This document shows positions 1 through 8,440 of a stretch of 64,000 nucleotides of DNA, one piece after another. The notes below the pieces were generated by a model. That model worked only from the letters and a program-made list of their open reading frames with translations. It did no database searches and was not told the origin of the DNA. This DNA comes from VXYL01 sp963665195 (GTDB taxonomy: Bacteria; Pseudomonadota; Gammaproteobacteria; Pseudomonadales; Azotimanducaceae). The DNA lies in the NCBI GenBank assembly GCA_963665195.1, contig OY762070.1, positions 4,402,001 through 4,466,000 on the forward strand, in the 5' to 3' direction. Every line of letters starts with the position of its first letter. Position 1 is the first letter of the stretch. A program made the position numbers and the translations under genes.

Positions 1-116
1 TCGGCCTTGCCATCGCCGTTGAAGTCGCCGACGCTGCCGGCGGCAGATGCCACGCCAGCGGCGACAAGGGACAGGCCGGTGGCCGCTAGGCGCACCGCTC
101 GGAGTGAACACCACAT
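1..116 (-). CDS. Secreted FG-GAP/VCBS repeat protein, N-terminal part only
   Basis: The gene starts at the ATG at 116 and runs off the left edge, so about 38 residues are visible. They form a classic signal peptide (Arg-rich start, hydrophobic stretch LAATGLSLVAAGVASAA). The motif DFNGDGK follows at once; this is the calcium-binding loop of FG-GAP/VCBS repeats. The product is probably exported and calcium-binding. Its main function cannot be told from this fragment. It is transcribed away from the ATPase gene at 437. The lipoprotein at 2403-6068 also carries VCBS repeats, but I see no reason to link the two beyond the shared fold. Confidence 0.7.
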   Translation of the reverse strand, partial: MWCSLRAVRLAATGLSLVAAGVASAAGSVGDFNGDGKA

Positions 117-166
117 CGTGTGGCCAACTTAGCGACTCTGTTCGGCGCAAGTCAACCCATCGGGCT

Positions 167-185
167 GGGCGGCGGTCCGCCGCCC
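167..185. repeat. Perfect GC palindrome in the divergent intergenic region
   Basis: Positions 167-175 (GGGCGGCGG) and 177-185 (CCGCCGCCC) form a perfect 9-bp inverted repeat around one base. It sits in the 320-bp gap between the FG-GAP gene (leftward) and the ATPase gene (rightward). It could be an operator or a transcript hairpin. No run of T follows on either strand, so it is not a classic terminator. Nothing else in 120-430 looks coding: open frames there are short and show no family pattern. Confidence 0.4.
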
Positions 186-436
186 TGCCTTCGCACGCGC
201 GCACCTAGCGAGAGTCCACCCTTGCTGCCGATTGACTCAGGTCACGGGGGACCCCTATGCTCTCCGACCGTTGCAGCACCTGACGAAAGGGACGTGGTCC
301 TGCCGGGGTTGGTATTCGATGATGTTCGACAGCGTAGGCCGATCATGCACACGACGATCTCTTGGGTGGGGATAGCGAGGGCGTTACGGTGCAGGCTTCA
401 CTTCCGCAAGACTTGGGGTGATGCGAGGAGGCAGCC

Positions 437-1741
437 GTGCTGAAACGTCTGAAGCTCAAGAACGTCGGCCCCGCCTCCGAAATGGAGGTCAACTTTGCTG
501 ACAGGCTGAACCTCTTTACCGGGGACAATGGCCTCGGCAAGAGTTTCCTGCTCGACGTGGGATGGTGGGCAATGACCCGCAGGTGGCCCGCGGAGGTGAA
601 TCCCGGCATCGCCACGGGCATGCCCGCATTGCCCGCCCACCCGGGCCCCGCATCGATCGAGTTCGCCTTCACCGGCAAGAGCACGGACGAGCACTACTAC
701 ACCAGCAAGTTTCGGCCAGAGGAACAGTCTTGGGTAGGGAGGCGCAGCCGAGCCAACCCCGGGCTCGTACTCTATGCCATGTCCGACGGCAGTTTCGCCG
801 TCTGGGATCCGGTGCGCAACTACTGGCGTAAGCCACGGGGTTGGGAGATGTTCTCTAGGGAAGAGCCTGTGGCGGAACGTCCGCCGGCTTACGTGTTCAA
901 CCCCGTCGAGATATGGAACGGGCGGGAAGAGCGGGGCGCCTCGCTCTGCAACGGCCTGATCAGGGACTGGGCCGGCTGGCAGAAGGAGAACGGCACAGCC
1001 TATGGGCGCCTCATCGAGTTGCTCGCCGCCCTCACGCCGCCAGGAAACGGTCCACTAGCTCCCGGGCCGTTAACGCGTATCAGTATTGACGACCAGCGCG
1101 ACATTCCGACCATCCGCATGCCCTACCGTGCTGACGTGCCGATCGTGCATGCATCATCGGCGGTGCGCCGCATTGCGGCCCTCGCGTACTTCCTGATCTG
1201 GGCATGGGAGGAGCACAGACGGGCGGCACAGTTGCTGCAGGTGGAAGAGACGGACCAGATCGTCCTCTTCGTCGATGAAATCGAAGCCCACCTCCACCCG
1301 TCGTGGCAACGTACGATTGTCCGCACTCTCATGTCGGCGATGACGATGCTTGCCGGAGATCGAGCTGTGTCGCAGCTCGTCCTGACGACGCATTCGCCGT
1401 TGATCATGGCGTCTGTCGAACCGACTTTCAGCCCGTCCACTGATGCTTGGTTCGATCTCGACCAAGACGGTGCCACCGTCGCGCTCCATCGGCGCGACTT
1501 CGAACCCCGCGGCAATGCCGATGCGTGGCTCACGAGCCAAGCGTTCGATCTGAGAAGCAGCAGAGCTCCCGAATACGAAGGCCTCGTTGACCGGGCCGCA
1601 CGTCTTCTGGAGCAGGACAATCCCGAACCAGGAAGCGTGCAGGACATGAACCGCAGACTGGTGGAATCCCTTGACCCGCTGGCCGACGAATTCCTGATTC
1701 GATGGCAGCATATCTGCCGACACAAGGGCTGGATCGATTGA
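437..1741 (+). CDS. AAA/ABC-type ATPase, PtuA-like (Septu-type defence ATPase)
   Basis: This 434-residue ATPase belongs to the SMC/OLD-like group used in defence modules. Walker A is at about residues 29-36 (GDNGLGKS), preceded by the LKLKNVGP strand typical of these proteins. Walker B is at about 276-281 (LFVDEIEAHLHP, D280/E281), and an H-switch follows (LVLTTHSPLIM). The GTG start at 437 is backed by a strong AGGAGG six bases upstream. The stop codon overlaps the start of the HNH gene, so the two are translationally coupled. ATPase plus HNH nuclease is the Septu (PtuA/PtuB) arrangement; retron Ec78-type systems use the same pair, but no reverse transcriptase gene is in the window. Function in phage defence is inferred from this pairing. 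Confidence 0.75.
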   Translation: MLKRLKLKNVGPASEMEVNFADRLNLFTGDNGLGKSFLLDVGWWAMTRRWPAEVNPGIATGMPALPAHPGPASIEFAFTGKSTDEHYYTSKFRPEEQSWVGRRSRANPGLVLYAMSDGSFAVWDPVRNYWRKPRGWEMFSREEPVAERPPAYVFNPVEIWNGREERGASLCNGLIRDWAGWQKENGTAYGRLIELLAALTPPGNGPLAPGPLTRISIDDQRDIPTIRMPYRADVPIVHASSAVRRIAALAYFLIWAWEEHRRAAQLLQVEETDQIVLFVDEIEAHLHPSWQRTIVRTLMSAMTMLAGDRAVSQLVLTTHSPLIMASVEPTFSPSTDAWFDLDQDGATVALHRRDFEPRGNADAWLTSQAFDLRSSRAPEYEGLVDRAARLLEQDNPEPGSVQDMNRRLVESLDPLADEFLIRWQHICRHKGWID

Positions 1742-2346
1742 TTCCCATCGACCTCCGCGCGGAACCGCAGGATTTCGACGACAAGGTACGCAAGCGTGGC
1801 CTCGCGTGGCTGAAGAAAAAGGGTATCTCGCCACATGAGCCGTTGCCCGCCGGAGAAACGCTACCCAGCTACTGGAGGGATGCGCTTGCACAACTTGGTG
1901 AGGCCTACTCGCACGTCTGTGCGTACTTCGCGGTTCGCATCGACACCGTGACAGGCCATTTGACGACGGACCACTTCGTCCCGAAGTCCAAGGAGCCGGG
2001 CCGTGCCTACGAATGGGCCAACTTCCGTCTCGCCTGTTGGCGAGCAAACGGCAGAAAACTCGATCACGAGGACGTCTTGGATCCCATTGGCCTCAAGCCC
2101 GGGACGTTTCACCTCAATTTGGCGGATGGCTCGATACGACCGAACCCCGGTCTCGATAAGCCGCTGAAGGAACGCGCGCGAAAGACGATTACGCGGCTGA
2201 AACTGGACGATCCGGATCTTCGTCGACGGCGCGCGTTGGACTACAGCGGATACCTTCGCAACGGTGGAGACGGTCGTGCGCAAGAGGTACTCCGACAGGT
2301 CTCCCCGTTTGTCTGGTGCGAGGCGAGCCGACAGGGCATGCTGTGA
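1738..2346 (+). CDS. HNH-type nuclease, PtuB-like partner of the upstream ATPase
   Basis: About 202 residues. I prefer the TTG at 1738, which overlaps the ATPase TGA as TTGA and gives an MIPID start like PtuB proteins; an ATG at 1702 is the alternative and would overlap the ATPase by 40 bases. The HNH core is DHFVPKS (D78/H79), followed by WANFRLACWRANGRK with N95 and N104. The two CxxC zinc pairs of classic retron/Septu HNH proteins are absent: only single cysteines remain at C61 and about C101. I recall a subfamily of HNH proteins beside AAA ATPases with this pattern, so this need not be a defect. The likely role is DNA cleavage controlled by the ATPase. Endonuclease activity is inferred. 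Confidence 0.7.
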   Translation: MIPIDLRAEPQDFDDKVRKRGLAWLKKKGISPHEPLPAGETLPSYWRDALAQLGEAYSHVCAYFAVRIDTVTGHLTTDHFVPKSKEPGRAYEWANFRLACWRANGRKLDHEDVLDPIGLKPGTFHLNLADGSIRPNPGLDKPLKERARKTITRLKLDDPDLRRRRALDYSGYLRNGGDGRAQEVLRQVSPFVWCEASRQGML

Positions 2347-2402
2347 CCGTGCCAGTTCGCTGAGCGCCACGTATGACGACCATCCGCACCCGGTGCCACA
2401 CG

Positions 2403-5400
2403 CTACCGGCCGCGGAAGTGCGCTTCCGCCTGTGCCCAAGCGTTGATGCCCACTGCCGCGCCGATGAGGCGGCCGGGGATGTCGTCCACCGGCGGGTGGA
2501 TGCCGCCCCAGATGCGCGACAGGCTGCATTGGTCGGCGGCGTCGCGGTAAGTGGCCCACTGCAGCGTCAGATCCATCGACGGGCCGTCCTCGAAGACGAG
2601 GAACTCGCCGGCGCGCACCGGGAAGTCGCTCATGCCGCCGGGGAAGAAGGCGTCGCCCGTGAGCCGTTCCAGAACCTCCGCGGCGGCGCGGGAGTAGGTG
2701 GAGTGGCCGGAGACGTAGCCCGCGAACGGCGGCGTCACGAAGGTCGGGCGCTGGTAGGGCCACCAGTTTTCGGCGCGGATCCAACCGACGCCGGCGGCGT
2801 CGCTTGCCGGGTCCTGCACCGCATCCGGGCCGCGCCAGGCGAGGAGCTTGATCTTGCCGGCGTGTTCGCCTCGAGGGCCGGCCAGCGGATCACCCTCCGC
2901 TATCCGCTCGATGAAGCCGCTGATGAGAGCGATGCCGTCGACATGGAAGTCGCGAGCCTCGGGTTCACTGCTCTGGCCACGGTCCGCCATGGCGCGGATC
3001 GACGAGATGGGCCGCACGTAGTCGTAGAAGCCCTTGATGCTCCACGCGGCGATGGCGGCATCGTGCATGGCGCCGCCTAGGGCGAAGTAGGCCTTCACAT
3101 CCCACTCCAAGGCGTCCAGTTCCGGGCCGAGCGCGCCGATGCGCCTTGCCAGCAGGGGATGGTCGGCCACGGTGTTCAGAATCACGAACCAATGGCCCGG
3201 CGGCGTCTCCGAGTCCGGACCGTCCGCCCAGAACTCTGCCAGCACCCGGGTGTAGTCGCCGCGCGGGACGACTTGCGGGGCGTAGGGCGCCGAGGTCGCC
3301 GGGTTCAGCGAGCGCCCGGTGCCGCTGTGCAGTGCGAAGTCGCCGTAGAAGGCCGGATATTCGTCGAAGCTCGCGGGGTACGCACCGACGTTGCCGATGC
3401 CTGCCGGGGAGATGTCCAGCATCGCGCCGTCCTCCGGCGAGAGCTCGGCCGACCAGACCGCCACCAGCGCGTGCGCCCAGCGATAGATATCGCCCGCTGC
3501 GCCATCGATGGTCGGCGGCGGGCCGGGGTCGTGGTAGAGCCAGTACACGTAGCCATCGCGTTCGCGGTAGGTGAGGTGCGCGGCGGCAAGCGCGAACGGC
3601 ACGACGCGGCCCCACTCCGGGCTCAGGAACTCCGGCGGGGCGTCGATGGGGTTGCCGGCCTGGTCGACGAACTGCCGCAGCAGCAACGGCTGCCAGCGGT
3701 TCAGATCCACGATCATCGGGTTGCCCGGCTCATGCGGGCGCAGGCCCGGATTCACCGGCTGGTAGGCCACGTTCGCGTAGTCGCCTGCCTCGTTTGCGCC
3801 ATCCGTCAGGCCGAAAGCGAGGTAGCAGTCGGCGAGGCTCTGGCCGAAGCGGCCGTGTTCGCTGGGCCGATCCGGCTGGTAGCCCAGGGCGTCCATCAGC
3901 ACGAAGGCATCGCGGGCGATGCGGCCTTTGCCGGGCGAGCGGCGAAACCGATGCCGGATCAGGCGATAGGTGGCGAAGCTGAGCGCCTCGTGGCGGGCGG
4001 TTTCGGCATCTGCGGGGCGCGGCGGAGGCGAGAGTTCGCACGCCGCCGTGCCGAGCAGCCAAGGCGTCGGGGCGACGCTGCCGTCCTGGGATGCGTAGGC
4101 GACCCAGGCGTCGTAGGTGGCGGCGGCGATGTGGAAGAGGTTCCGCGCATGGACGGTCGGTCGGGCGAAGTCGTTGCGGATGGCTTGCAGGAGCACTTCG
4201 TTCCAGCGTCTGGCGACGGAGACATCGCTACCGAGGGCGACGCCGGGGGTGTAGTTGGCGGTCAGCGTGACGGCTTTCGCGGGCATCCGAAAGGTCGTCC
4301 GGGCTTTGAAGCGGTCCGCGAAAGCGACGCTGCGGCTGCTTGTCCAGTGGCTGAAGAAATAGCCCTCCGGCGGCAGCTCGGCCTCGATGGGCACGATGTC
4401 GCCGGGGGCGTAGACGCCGTCGCCGCCGCCTTGCACCACGGACAGGCGCAAGGTCGCTTGGCGCGGCTGCTCGACGACTGCGCGCTCGCCCGGAATGGCG
4501 TCTGCCTCGGTGCGCCCGCCAGCGGGCCAAAGGACAGCGATGCGAGCGTCGGTAGCGCTGCCGATGCCGAAGTGGGCGACGAAGGGATCGTGCGAGGCGA
4601 AGTTGCTGCGCCCGCCAAGCTCGCGCAACTGCGTGACGCCGTCGGCGGCGACAGTCACTCTTGCGCCGATGGCAAGTCGGTTGGCGCCGCTGCCGGCAAG
4701 CTCTACCGCGATGCCGCGATTGCCGCCTGCCAACTCGTTCCGGTACAGCACGAGGTGCGGCGCGCCAGCGTTGACGACGAGCAAGTCGACATCCCGGTCC
4801 CGGTCGGCGTCGAAACACGCGAGGGCGCGGCCGTCGCCGGTGGTCGTGAGGCCCGCCTCGCGCCCAAAGTCACGGAACTCGAGCCCGTTTCCGGTGTTGT
4901 GCAGAAAGCGGATCGGCCCGGATGCGGAGGTCTCCCGACCGCCCTGGACCTGGGCGATGTCGAGATGTCCGTCGTTGTCGAAGTCGGCGCGGCAAGTCGC
5001 CCAGCCCCAGGCGTTCGATGCGTGGCGCAGTCCCGCATCCGCAAAGCGTCCGCCGCCGTTGTTGGCGACCAGACGGCTGGTGCGGCCGGACTGGAACCAA
5101 TCGAGGTCGCCGTCGTTGTCGAAATCTCCTATGGCCGCGCCCGTGGCGCGTTCGACGAGCGCCGCTTCGGACTCGGCGTCCACGGCGAACGCGCCCTGGC
5201 CGTCGCTCAGCAGCACGCGGCTGGTGCCGTAGTCGCCGGACACCAAGAGGTCGCCATCGCCGTCGTCGTCGATGTCCGCAAGGTTGAAGGTCAGGCTCCA
5301 GTCGACTCCGTTCGGCGCGAGGGCGGCAGCTATGCCGGAGGGGATGCTGGCCGAGCCGAAGGTGCCGTCGCCGTTGTTGCGCCACAGGGTTTCGGTGTCT

Positions 5401-6068
5401 TCGCCCGGCTCGCGCCGCGTTCCCCAGTGCGACAGGAAGAGGTCCGCGAAGCCGTCCCGGTCATAGTCGTAGAAGGTTGCGGAGATCGTGTTCGGGGCGC
5501 TCTGAACCAGACCGGATGCGGCGGTGACATCCACGAAAGCGGCCTCGGCTTCGTTCAAGCGGTTCTCGAACAAGCGCACCGGATCGCCTGCCACCGCGCC
5601 GACGAAGAGGTCCGCATCCCCGTCGTTGTCGATGTCGCCGAACGCGGGGCCGCTGCCCCGATGCACGACCGCGAGGCCGAGTTCGGCCCCGACCTCTCGA
5701 AACGTGCCGTCGCCCTGGTTCTCGTAGTAGTGGGCCGGCGCGGCCACCCCGCCGACGACATAGACATCCGCGTCGCCGTCTCCGTCCGCATCGGCGACCG
5801 CGACACCGACGGCGAATCGCTCCGCGCCGGTTGCCGCAGCGGCAGGCGCGAACGCCCGGTGCATGCCTGCTGCCGGACTCGGGCGGAAGACGACCGGCGA
5901 CGATGCAGGAGCCACCGGTTCGGCGGGCGCCTTGGGCTTCGGCAGCGTTCCCCCGCCCTCGCCGCAGCCGCTCGCCAACACGCCCAGCGCCGCGGCTGCG
6001 ACTGCCGCCACCAACGCCGGGCACATGGTGAATCCGACGCCGGGCGGAGAATGCACGGCATTCTCCAT
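2403..6068 (-). CDS. Lipoprotein fusing VCBS repeats, ASPIC/UnbV and a vanadium-haloperoxidase-like domain
   Basis: About 1221 residues from the ATG at 6068; an ATG at 6026 would shorten the leader by 14. The N-terminus is a lipoprotein signal ending in LASGC (C35). Next come several VCBS/FG-GAP repeats (DADGDGDADVYV, GDIDNDGDADLF and others), an ASPIC/UnbV-like domain, and an InlB-like repeat (GYFFSHW ... MPAKAVTLTANY). The C-terminal half is a PAP2/vanadium-haloperoxidase domain with all three signature motifs: KGFYDYVRP (K-x6-RP), SGHS, and SRIWGGIHPPVD (SR-x5-H-x3-D). It probably acts at the cell surface or in the periplasm on halide or phosphate esters. It starts 23 bases after the enoyl-CoA hydratase stop, so the two likely share a transcript. 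Haloperoxidase versus phosphatase activity cannot be decided by reading. Confidence 0.8.
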   Translation of the reverse strand: MENAVHSPPGVGFTMCPALVAAVAAAALGVLASGCGEGGGTLPKPKAPAEPVAPASSPVVFRPSPAAGMHRAFAPAAAATGAERFAVGVAVADADGDGDADVYVVGGVAAPAHYYENQGDGTFREVGAELGLAVVHRGSGPAFGDIDNDGDADLFVGAVAGDPVRLFENRLNEAEAAFVDVTAASGLVQSAPNTISATFYDYDRDGFADLFLSHWGTRREPGEDTETLWRNNGDGTFGSASIPSGIAAALAPNGVDWSLTFNLADIDDDGDGDLLVSGDYGTSRVLLSDGQGAFAVDAESEAALVERATGAAIGDFDNDGDLDWFQSGRTSRLVANNGGGRFADAGLRHASNAWGWATCRADFDNDGHLDIAQVQGGRETSASGPIRFLHNTGNGLEFRDFGREAGLTTTGDGRALACFDADRDRDVDLLVVNAGAPHLVLYRNELAGGNRGIAVELAGSGANRLAIGARVTVAADGVTQLRELGGRSNFASHDPFVAHFGIGSATDARIAVLWPAGGRTEADAIPGERAVVEQPRQATLRLSVVQGGGDGVYAPGDIVPIEAELPPEGYFFSHWTSSRSVAFADRFKARTTFRMPAKAVTLTANYTPGVALGSDVSVARRWNEVLLQAIRNDFARPTVHARNLFHIAAATYDAWVAYASQDGSVAPTPWLLGTAACELSPPPRPADAETARHEALSFATYRLIRHRFRRSPGKGRIARDAFVLMDALGYQPDRPSEHGRFGQSLADCYLAFGLTDGANEAGDYANVAYQPVNPGLRPHEPGNPMIVDLNRWQPLLLRQFVDQAGNPIDAPPEFLSPEWGRVVPFALAAAHLTYRERDGYVYWLYHDPGPPPTIDGAAGDIYRWAHALVAVWSAELSPEDGAMLDISPAGIGNVGAYPASFDEYPAFYGDFALHSGTGRSLNPATSAPYAPQVVPRGDYTRVLAEFWADGPDSETPPGHWFVILNTVADHPLLARRIGALGPELDALEWDVKAYFALGGAMHDAAIAAWSIKGFYDYVRPISSIRAMADRGQSSEPEARDFHVDGIALISGFIERIAEGDPLAGPRGEHAGKIKLLAWRGPDAVQDPASDAAGVGWIRAENWWPYQRPTFVTPPFAGYVSGHSTYSRAAAEVLERLTGDAFFPGGMSDFPVRAGEFLVFEDGPSMDLTLQWATYRDAADQCSLSRIWGGIHPPVDDIPGRLIGAAVGINAWAQAEAHFRGR

Positions 6069-6091
6069 CGCGTCGCCGCCGGGCGACGCGC

Positions 6092-6976
6092 CTAGTCGGA
6101 CTTGCCGCGGAAGCCCTCGTTGCCGAGGTACGGCGCGTCGCGGCTCTGGAAGGCGTGCTTGAGGCCGCCTTCGCGGATGGCCTCGCCGAAGCTGTAGGTC
6201 CACTCCGTCATCTGCGCCAGCGCATCCTGCTCGGTGGCGCTGCGCACCGAGGAGTAGATGCCCATGTTCTCGTAGAAGCGGTTCATGGTGAGCTTCAGCA
6301 CCGCCAGGTGGTCCGCCGAGCCGTTGGCGATGCGCTCGGCGAAGGCGATGGTGTTGTCGTCCAGCTCTTCCTTCGGCCAAGCGTAGTTGATCATCTCCGC
6401 TTCGGCGGCCTCCGCGCCGGTCATGTTGTCGCCGGTGTAGTAGTACTCCTTGGCCTTGCGCATGCTCATCACCAGCGGCCAGATGCAGCCATTGCGCGCC
6501 GTGCCGAGGCCGCGCAGGCCGGGGTGGCCGATCTGCGTGTCGTCGGCGGCGACCACGAGGTCCGTCATCATGGCCAGTTCGCAGCCGCCGGCCAGCGCGT
6601 AGCCGTGGAGCTGGGCGATGGTGATCTTCGCCATGTTCCACAGGTACATCTGCACATCGGTGACCTGCTGCATGGAAGTGCGCACGTTCATCATCAGGGT
6701 GCGGTGCTTGTCGTCCACCGTCTGGTAGCGGCGCTCGCCGGGGCGGCGTTCGCGGCCGGGCGTCAGGTCGTAGCCGGCGCTGAAGCAGCGGCCCGCGCCG
6801 CGCAGGATGATCACGCGGCAGCTCTGGTCCGCTTCGAGATCGTGCAGGCAGTCGCTGAGTTCGGTGAAGAGCTCGCCGGTGAGGGCGTTCATCTTCTCCG
6901 GTCGGTTGAGGGTGATGCGCGCCAGACGGTCTTCGGTGCCGAGGCGCTCGAGGATGAGGGTGTTGTAGTCGGCCAC
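6092..6976 (-). CDS. Enoyl-CoA hydratase/isomerase (crotonase family)
   Basis: A 294-residue crotonase-fold enzyme. Both oxyanion-hole segments are visible: GAGRCFSAGYDL and HGYALAGGCELAMMTD. The glutamate in CELAM matches one of the two catalytic acids of enoyl-CoA hydratase. The second is replaced by a HPGLRGLGTARNG stretch, so the exact reaction (hydratase, isomerase or another acyl-CoA lyase) is open. The GTG start at 6976 has AAGGAG eight bases upstream. It is the first gene of a leftward pair with the haloperoxidase-like lipoprotein. Confidence 0.85.
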   Translation of the reverse strand: MADYNTLILERLGTEDRLARITLNRPEKMNALTGELFTELSDCLHDLEADQSCRVIILRGAGRCFSAGYDLTPGRERRPGERRYQTVDDKHRTLMMNVRTSMQQVTDVQMYLWNMAKITIAQLHGYALAGGCELAMMTDLVVAADDTQIGHPGLRGLGTARNGCIWPLVMSMRKAKEYYYTGDNMTGAEAAEAEMINYAWPKEELDDNTIAFAERIANGSADHLAVLKLTMNRFYENMGIYSSVRSATEQDALAQMTEWTYSFGEAIREGGLKHAFQSRDAPYLGNEGFRGKSD

Positions 6977-7239
6977 GGGCAGGGCTCCTTCAGGTTCACT
7001 TGCCGGACGGCAAGAATACCCTTGGTCCAGGCATCGACTTGACGCCGCCTGCGCCCAATCAGCCTGCGCACGATGCGCTGCCTCCTGACCGACGAGATTC
7101 CGCGGCAGCGCGATGCGATGACGGTCTGTCTGGCCGATGCCTGCGGTCGGGCTTGCGACTATGCGGTGCCCGACGCAGCGCGCGATTTCGTCCCTCAGAC
7201 CGAAGGGCGTCGCCAACCGCTCGCTCCTTGGCGGCGCCG

Positions 7240-8058
7240 CTAGTCCGGGATCTCGAGGCCGATGCTGCTCTTGAGATGCGCTCGGGTGAGCCGTTCGAAG
7301 CGCTCCGGCCAAGTCGCTCCCACATCTTGCGCCAGAGCCCGCGCCAAGGGGAAGAAATGTCCCGCGATGGCCCGCGTGCGTTCGAAGATGCGCGGCCATG
7401 TTGTACCCGATGGAAGCCCCGCGAGCGTCGCCGCCTGACTGGCCGTCAGCGCTCGCCGCAGCGCAAGGACCCCGCGCCGCGGCTGGGCGCCGTTCGACAG
7501 CACCATCAATTGGATGAGCATGTCCCGGAGCAGATTGGTGCCCGTCTCCGCAACGACGGGGTCGTTTCGGCCCTTGACCACCGCGGACAGCCCCAGGACG
7601 CGAATGAACTCGCTCGCGATGTCGAGCAACGCCTCTGCGGAAATCGGTGCCGGAGAAGGCTCGGCGCTCGCGACAAAGCCGCCAAGAGAGTCGGCAAGCC
7701 CCAGCCGGTCGAACAGCGGGCTCGCCCGCCCGCCAGTGAGAAACGCGAGCTCGACTCCGCTGACCACCGTCAGGTCGAAGCGCTGCCACGCCACCGTGAT
7801 GCAGTTGATGGTACGCGCATTCGGCAGCACCTTCGAGAAGAGGATCGGCGCGATGTCTTGCGCGACCTGCGCCAGCCGGCCGACAACGTTCGACGCCTCG
7901 TCTGCATCGGCAACCACGGCATAGACATCCACGTCGCTATACGCGTCCGCCTCGCCCCGCCCGTGGCTCCCGCCAAGGAACGCCGCGCCGACCCCGGACA
8001 CCTCGCCGAGCACTTCGGCGATCCGACTGATGAGGTCCGCCTGTTCCACACTCTCCAC
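7240..8058 (-). CDS. Nucleotidyltransferase-domain protein (pol beta superfamily)
   Basis: About 272 residues from the GTG at 8058, with AAGGAA about ten bases upstream. Near the N-terminus is the nucleotidyltransferase signature GSHGRGEADAYSDVD (GS ... DxD metal-binding residues). A mostly helical C-terminal domain follows, as in aminoglycoside-type nucleotidyltransferases and other stand-alone ones. The gene lies 27 bases after the stop of a DNA-methyltransferase remnant, so it may once have belonged to a methyltransferase-linked module. The substrate is unknown. Antitoxin, tRNA-modifying and drug-modifying enzymes all share this fold. The 260 bases downstream to 6977 hold no gene I can support. 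Confidence 0.65.
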   Translation of the reverse strand: MESVEQADLISRIAEVLGEVSGVGAAFLGGSHGRGEADAYSDVDVYAVVADADEASNVVGRLAQVAQDIAPILFSKVLPNARTINCITVAWQRFDLTVVSGVELAFLTGGRASPLFDRLGLADSLGGFVASAEPSPAPISAEALLDIASEFIRVLGLSAVVKGRNDPVVAETGTNLLRDMLIQLMVLSNGAQPRRGVLALRRALTASQAATLAGLPSGTTWPRIFERTRAIAGHFFPLARALAQDVGATWPERFERLTRAHLKSSIGLEIPD

Positions 8059-8084
8059 AATGGGCGTTCCTTGCTTGGGCCGAG

Positions 8085-8440
8085 TCAGGCCGATGCGGAC
8101 GCGGCCCGCCGCTTGCCGCGTCGCTGGCGCCGCTCCAGCAGTCGCCTTCGCGCCGACCGCGCAAGCTCGATGTCGCGCTCGCTGAGTCCGCAGCCCTGGC
8201 GCAGCAGGATTTGGTCGCCGTGCGCCAGGGCTGCATCGGCGTCGCCGTCCCGAAGGCAGCCGTCCAGATAGTCGGCGTCGAGCTCTGCGGCGAACTCGAA
8301 CGGCACCCACAGCGCCTCGGCTTCGCGCGGTTCGAGTTCCAATACGCCGCCGCCGTAGCTTCTGCCGGCGACTTCGGCCCAAGCGCAGGTCAGCGAGTTC
8401 ACCATCGCGGCGCGAAGCTCCTGCGCATCGTCCGCCCAGA
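8085..8440 (-). pseudogene. Remnant: C-terminus of a type II-like DNA methyltransferase
   Basis: About the last 110 codons of an Eco57I/TaqI-like N6-adenine methyltransferase survive. The diagnostic part is NSLTCAWAEVAGRSYGGG, then ELEPREAEAL and a charged helical tail ending in RRRLLERRQRRGKRR. The catalytic NPPY region and SAM-binding domain are missing. The fragment joins the truncated end of the DUF3500 gene in another frame, which marks a deletion or recombination junction near 8440-8470. A short 106-residue product could still start at the ATG at 8405, but it would have no methyltransferase activity. Confidence 0.6.

Noticed and set aside
120..436. Retron ncRNA or reverse transcriptase in front of the Septu-like pair
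   Set aside because: No RT gene and no msr/msd-like fold is apparent in 320 bp. A stand-alone Septu-type pair is the better reading.
3159..6095. Long open frame (about 978 codons) opposite the haloperoxidase-like lipoprotein
   Set aside because: Antisense shadow of a GC-rich gene. Its translation is Arg/Gly/Ala-rich with no family motif, while the other strand carries complete domains.
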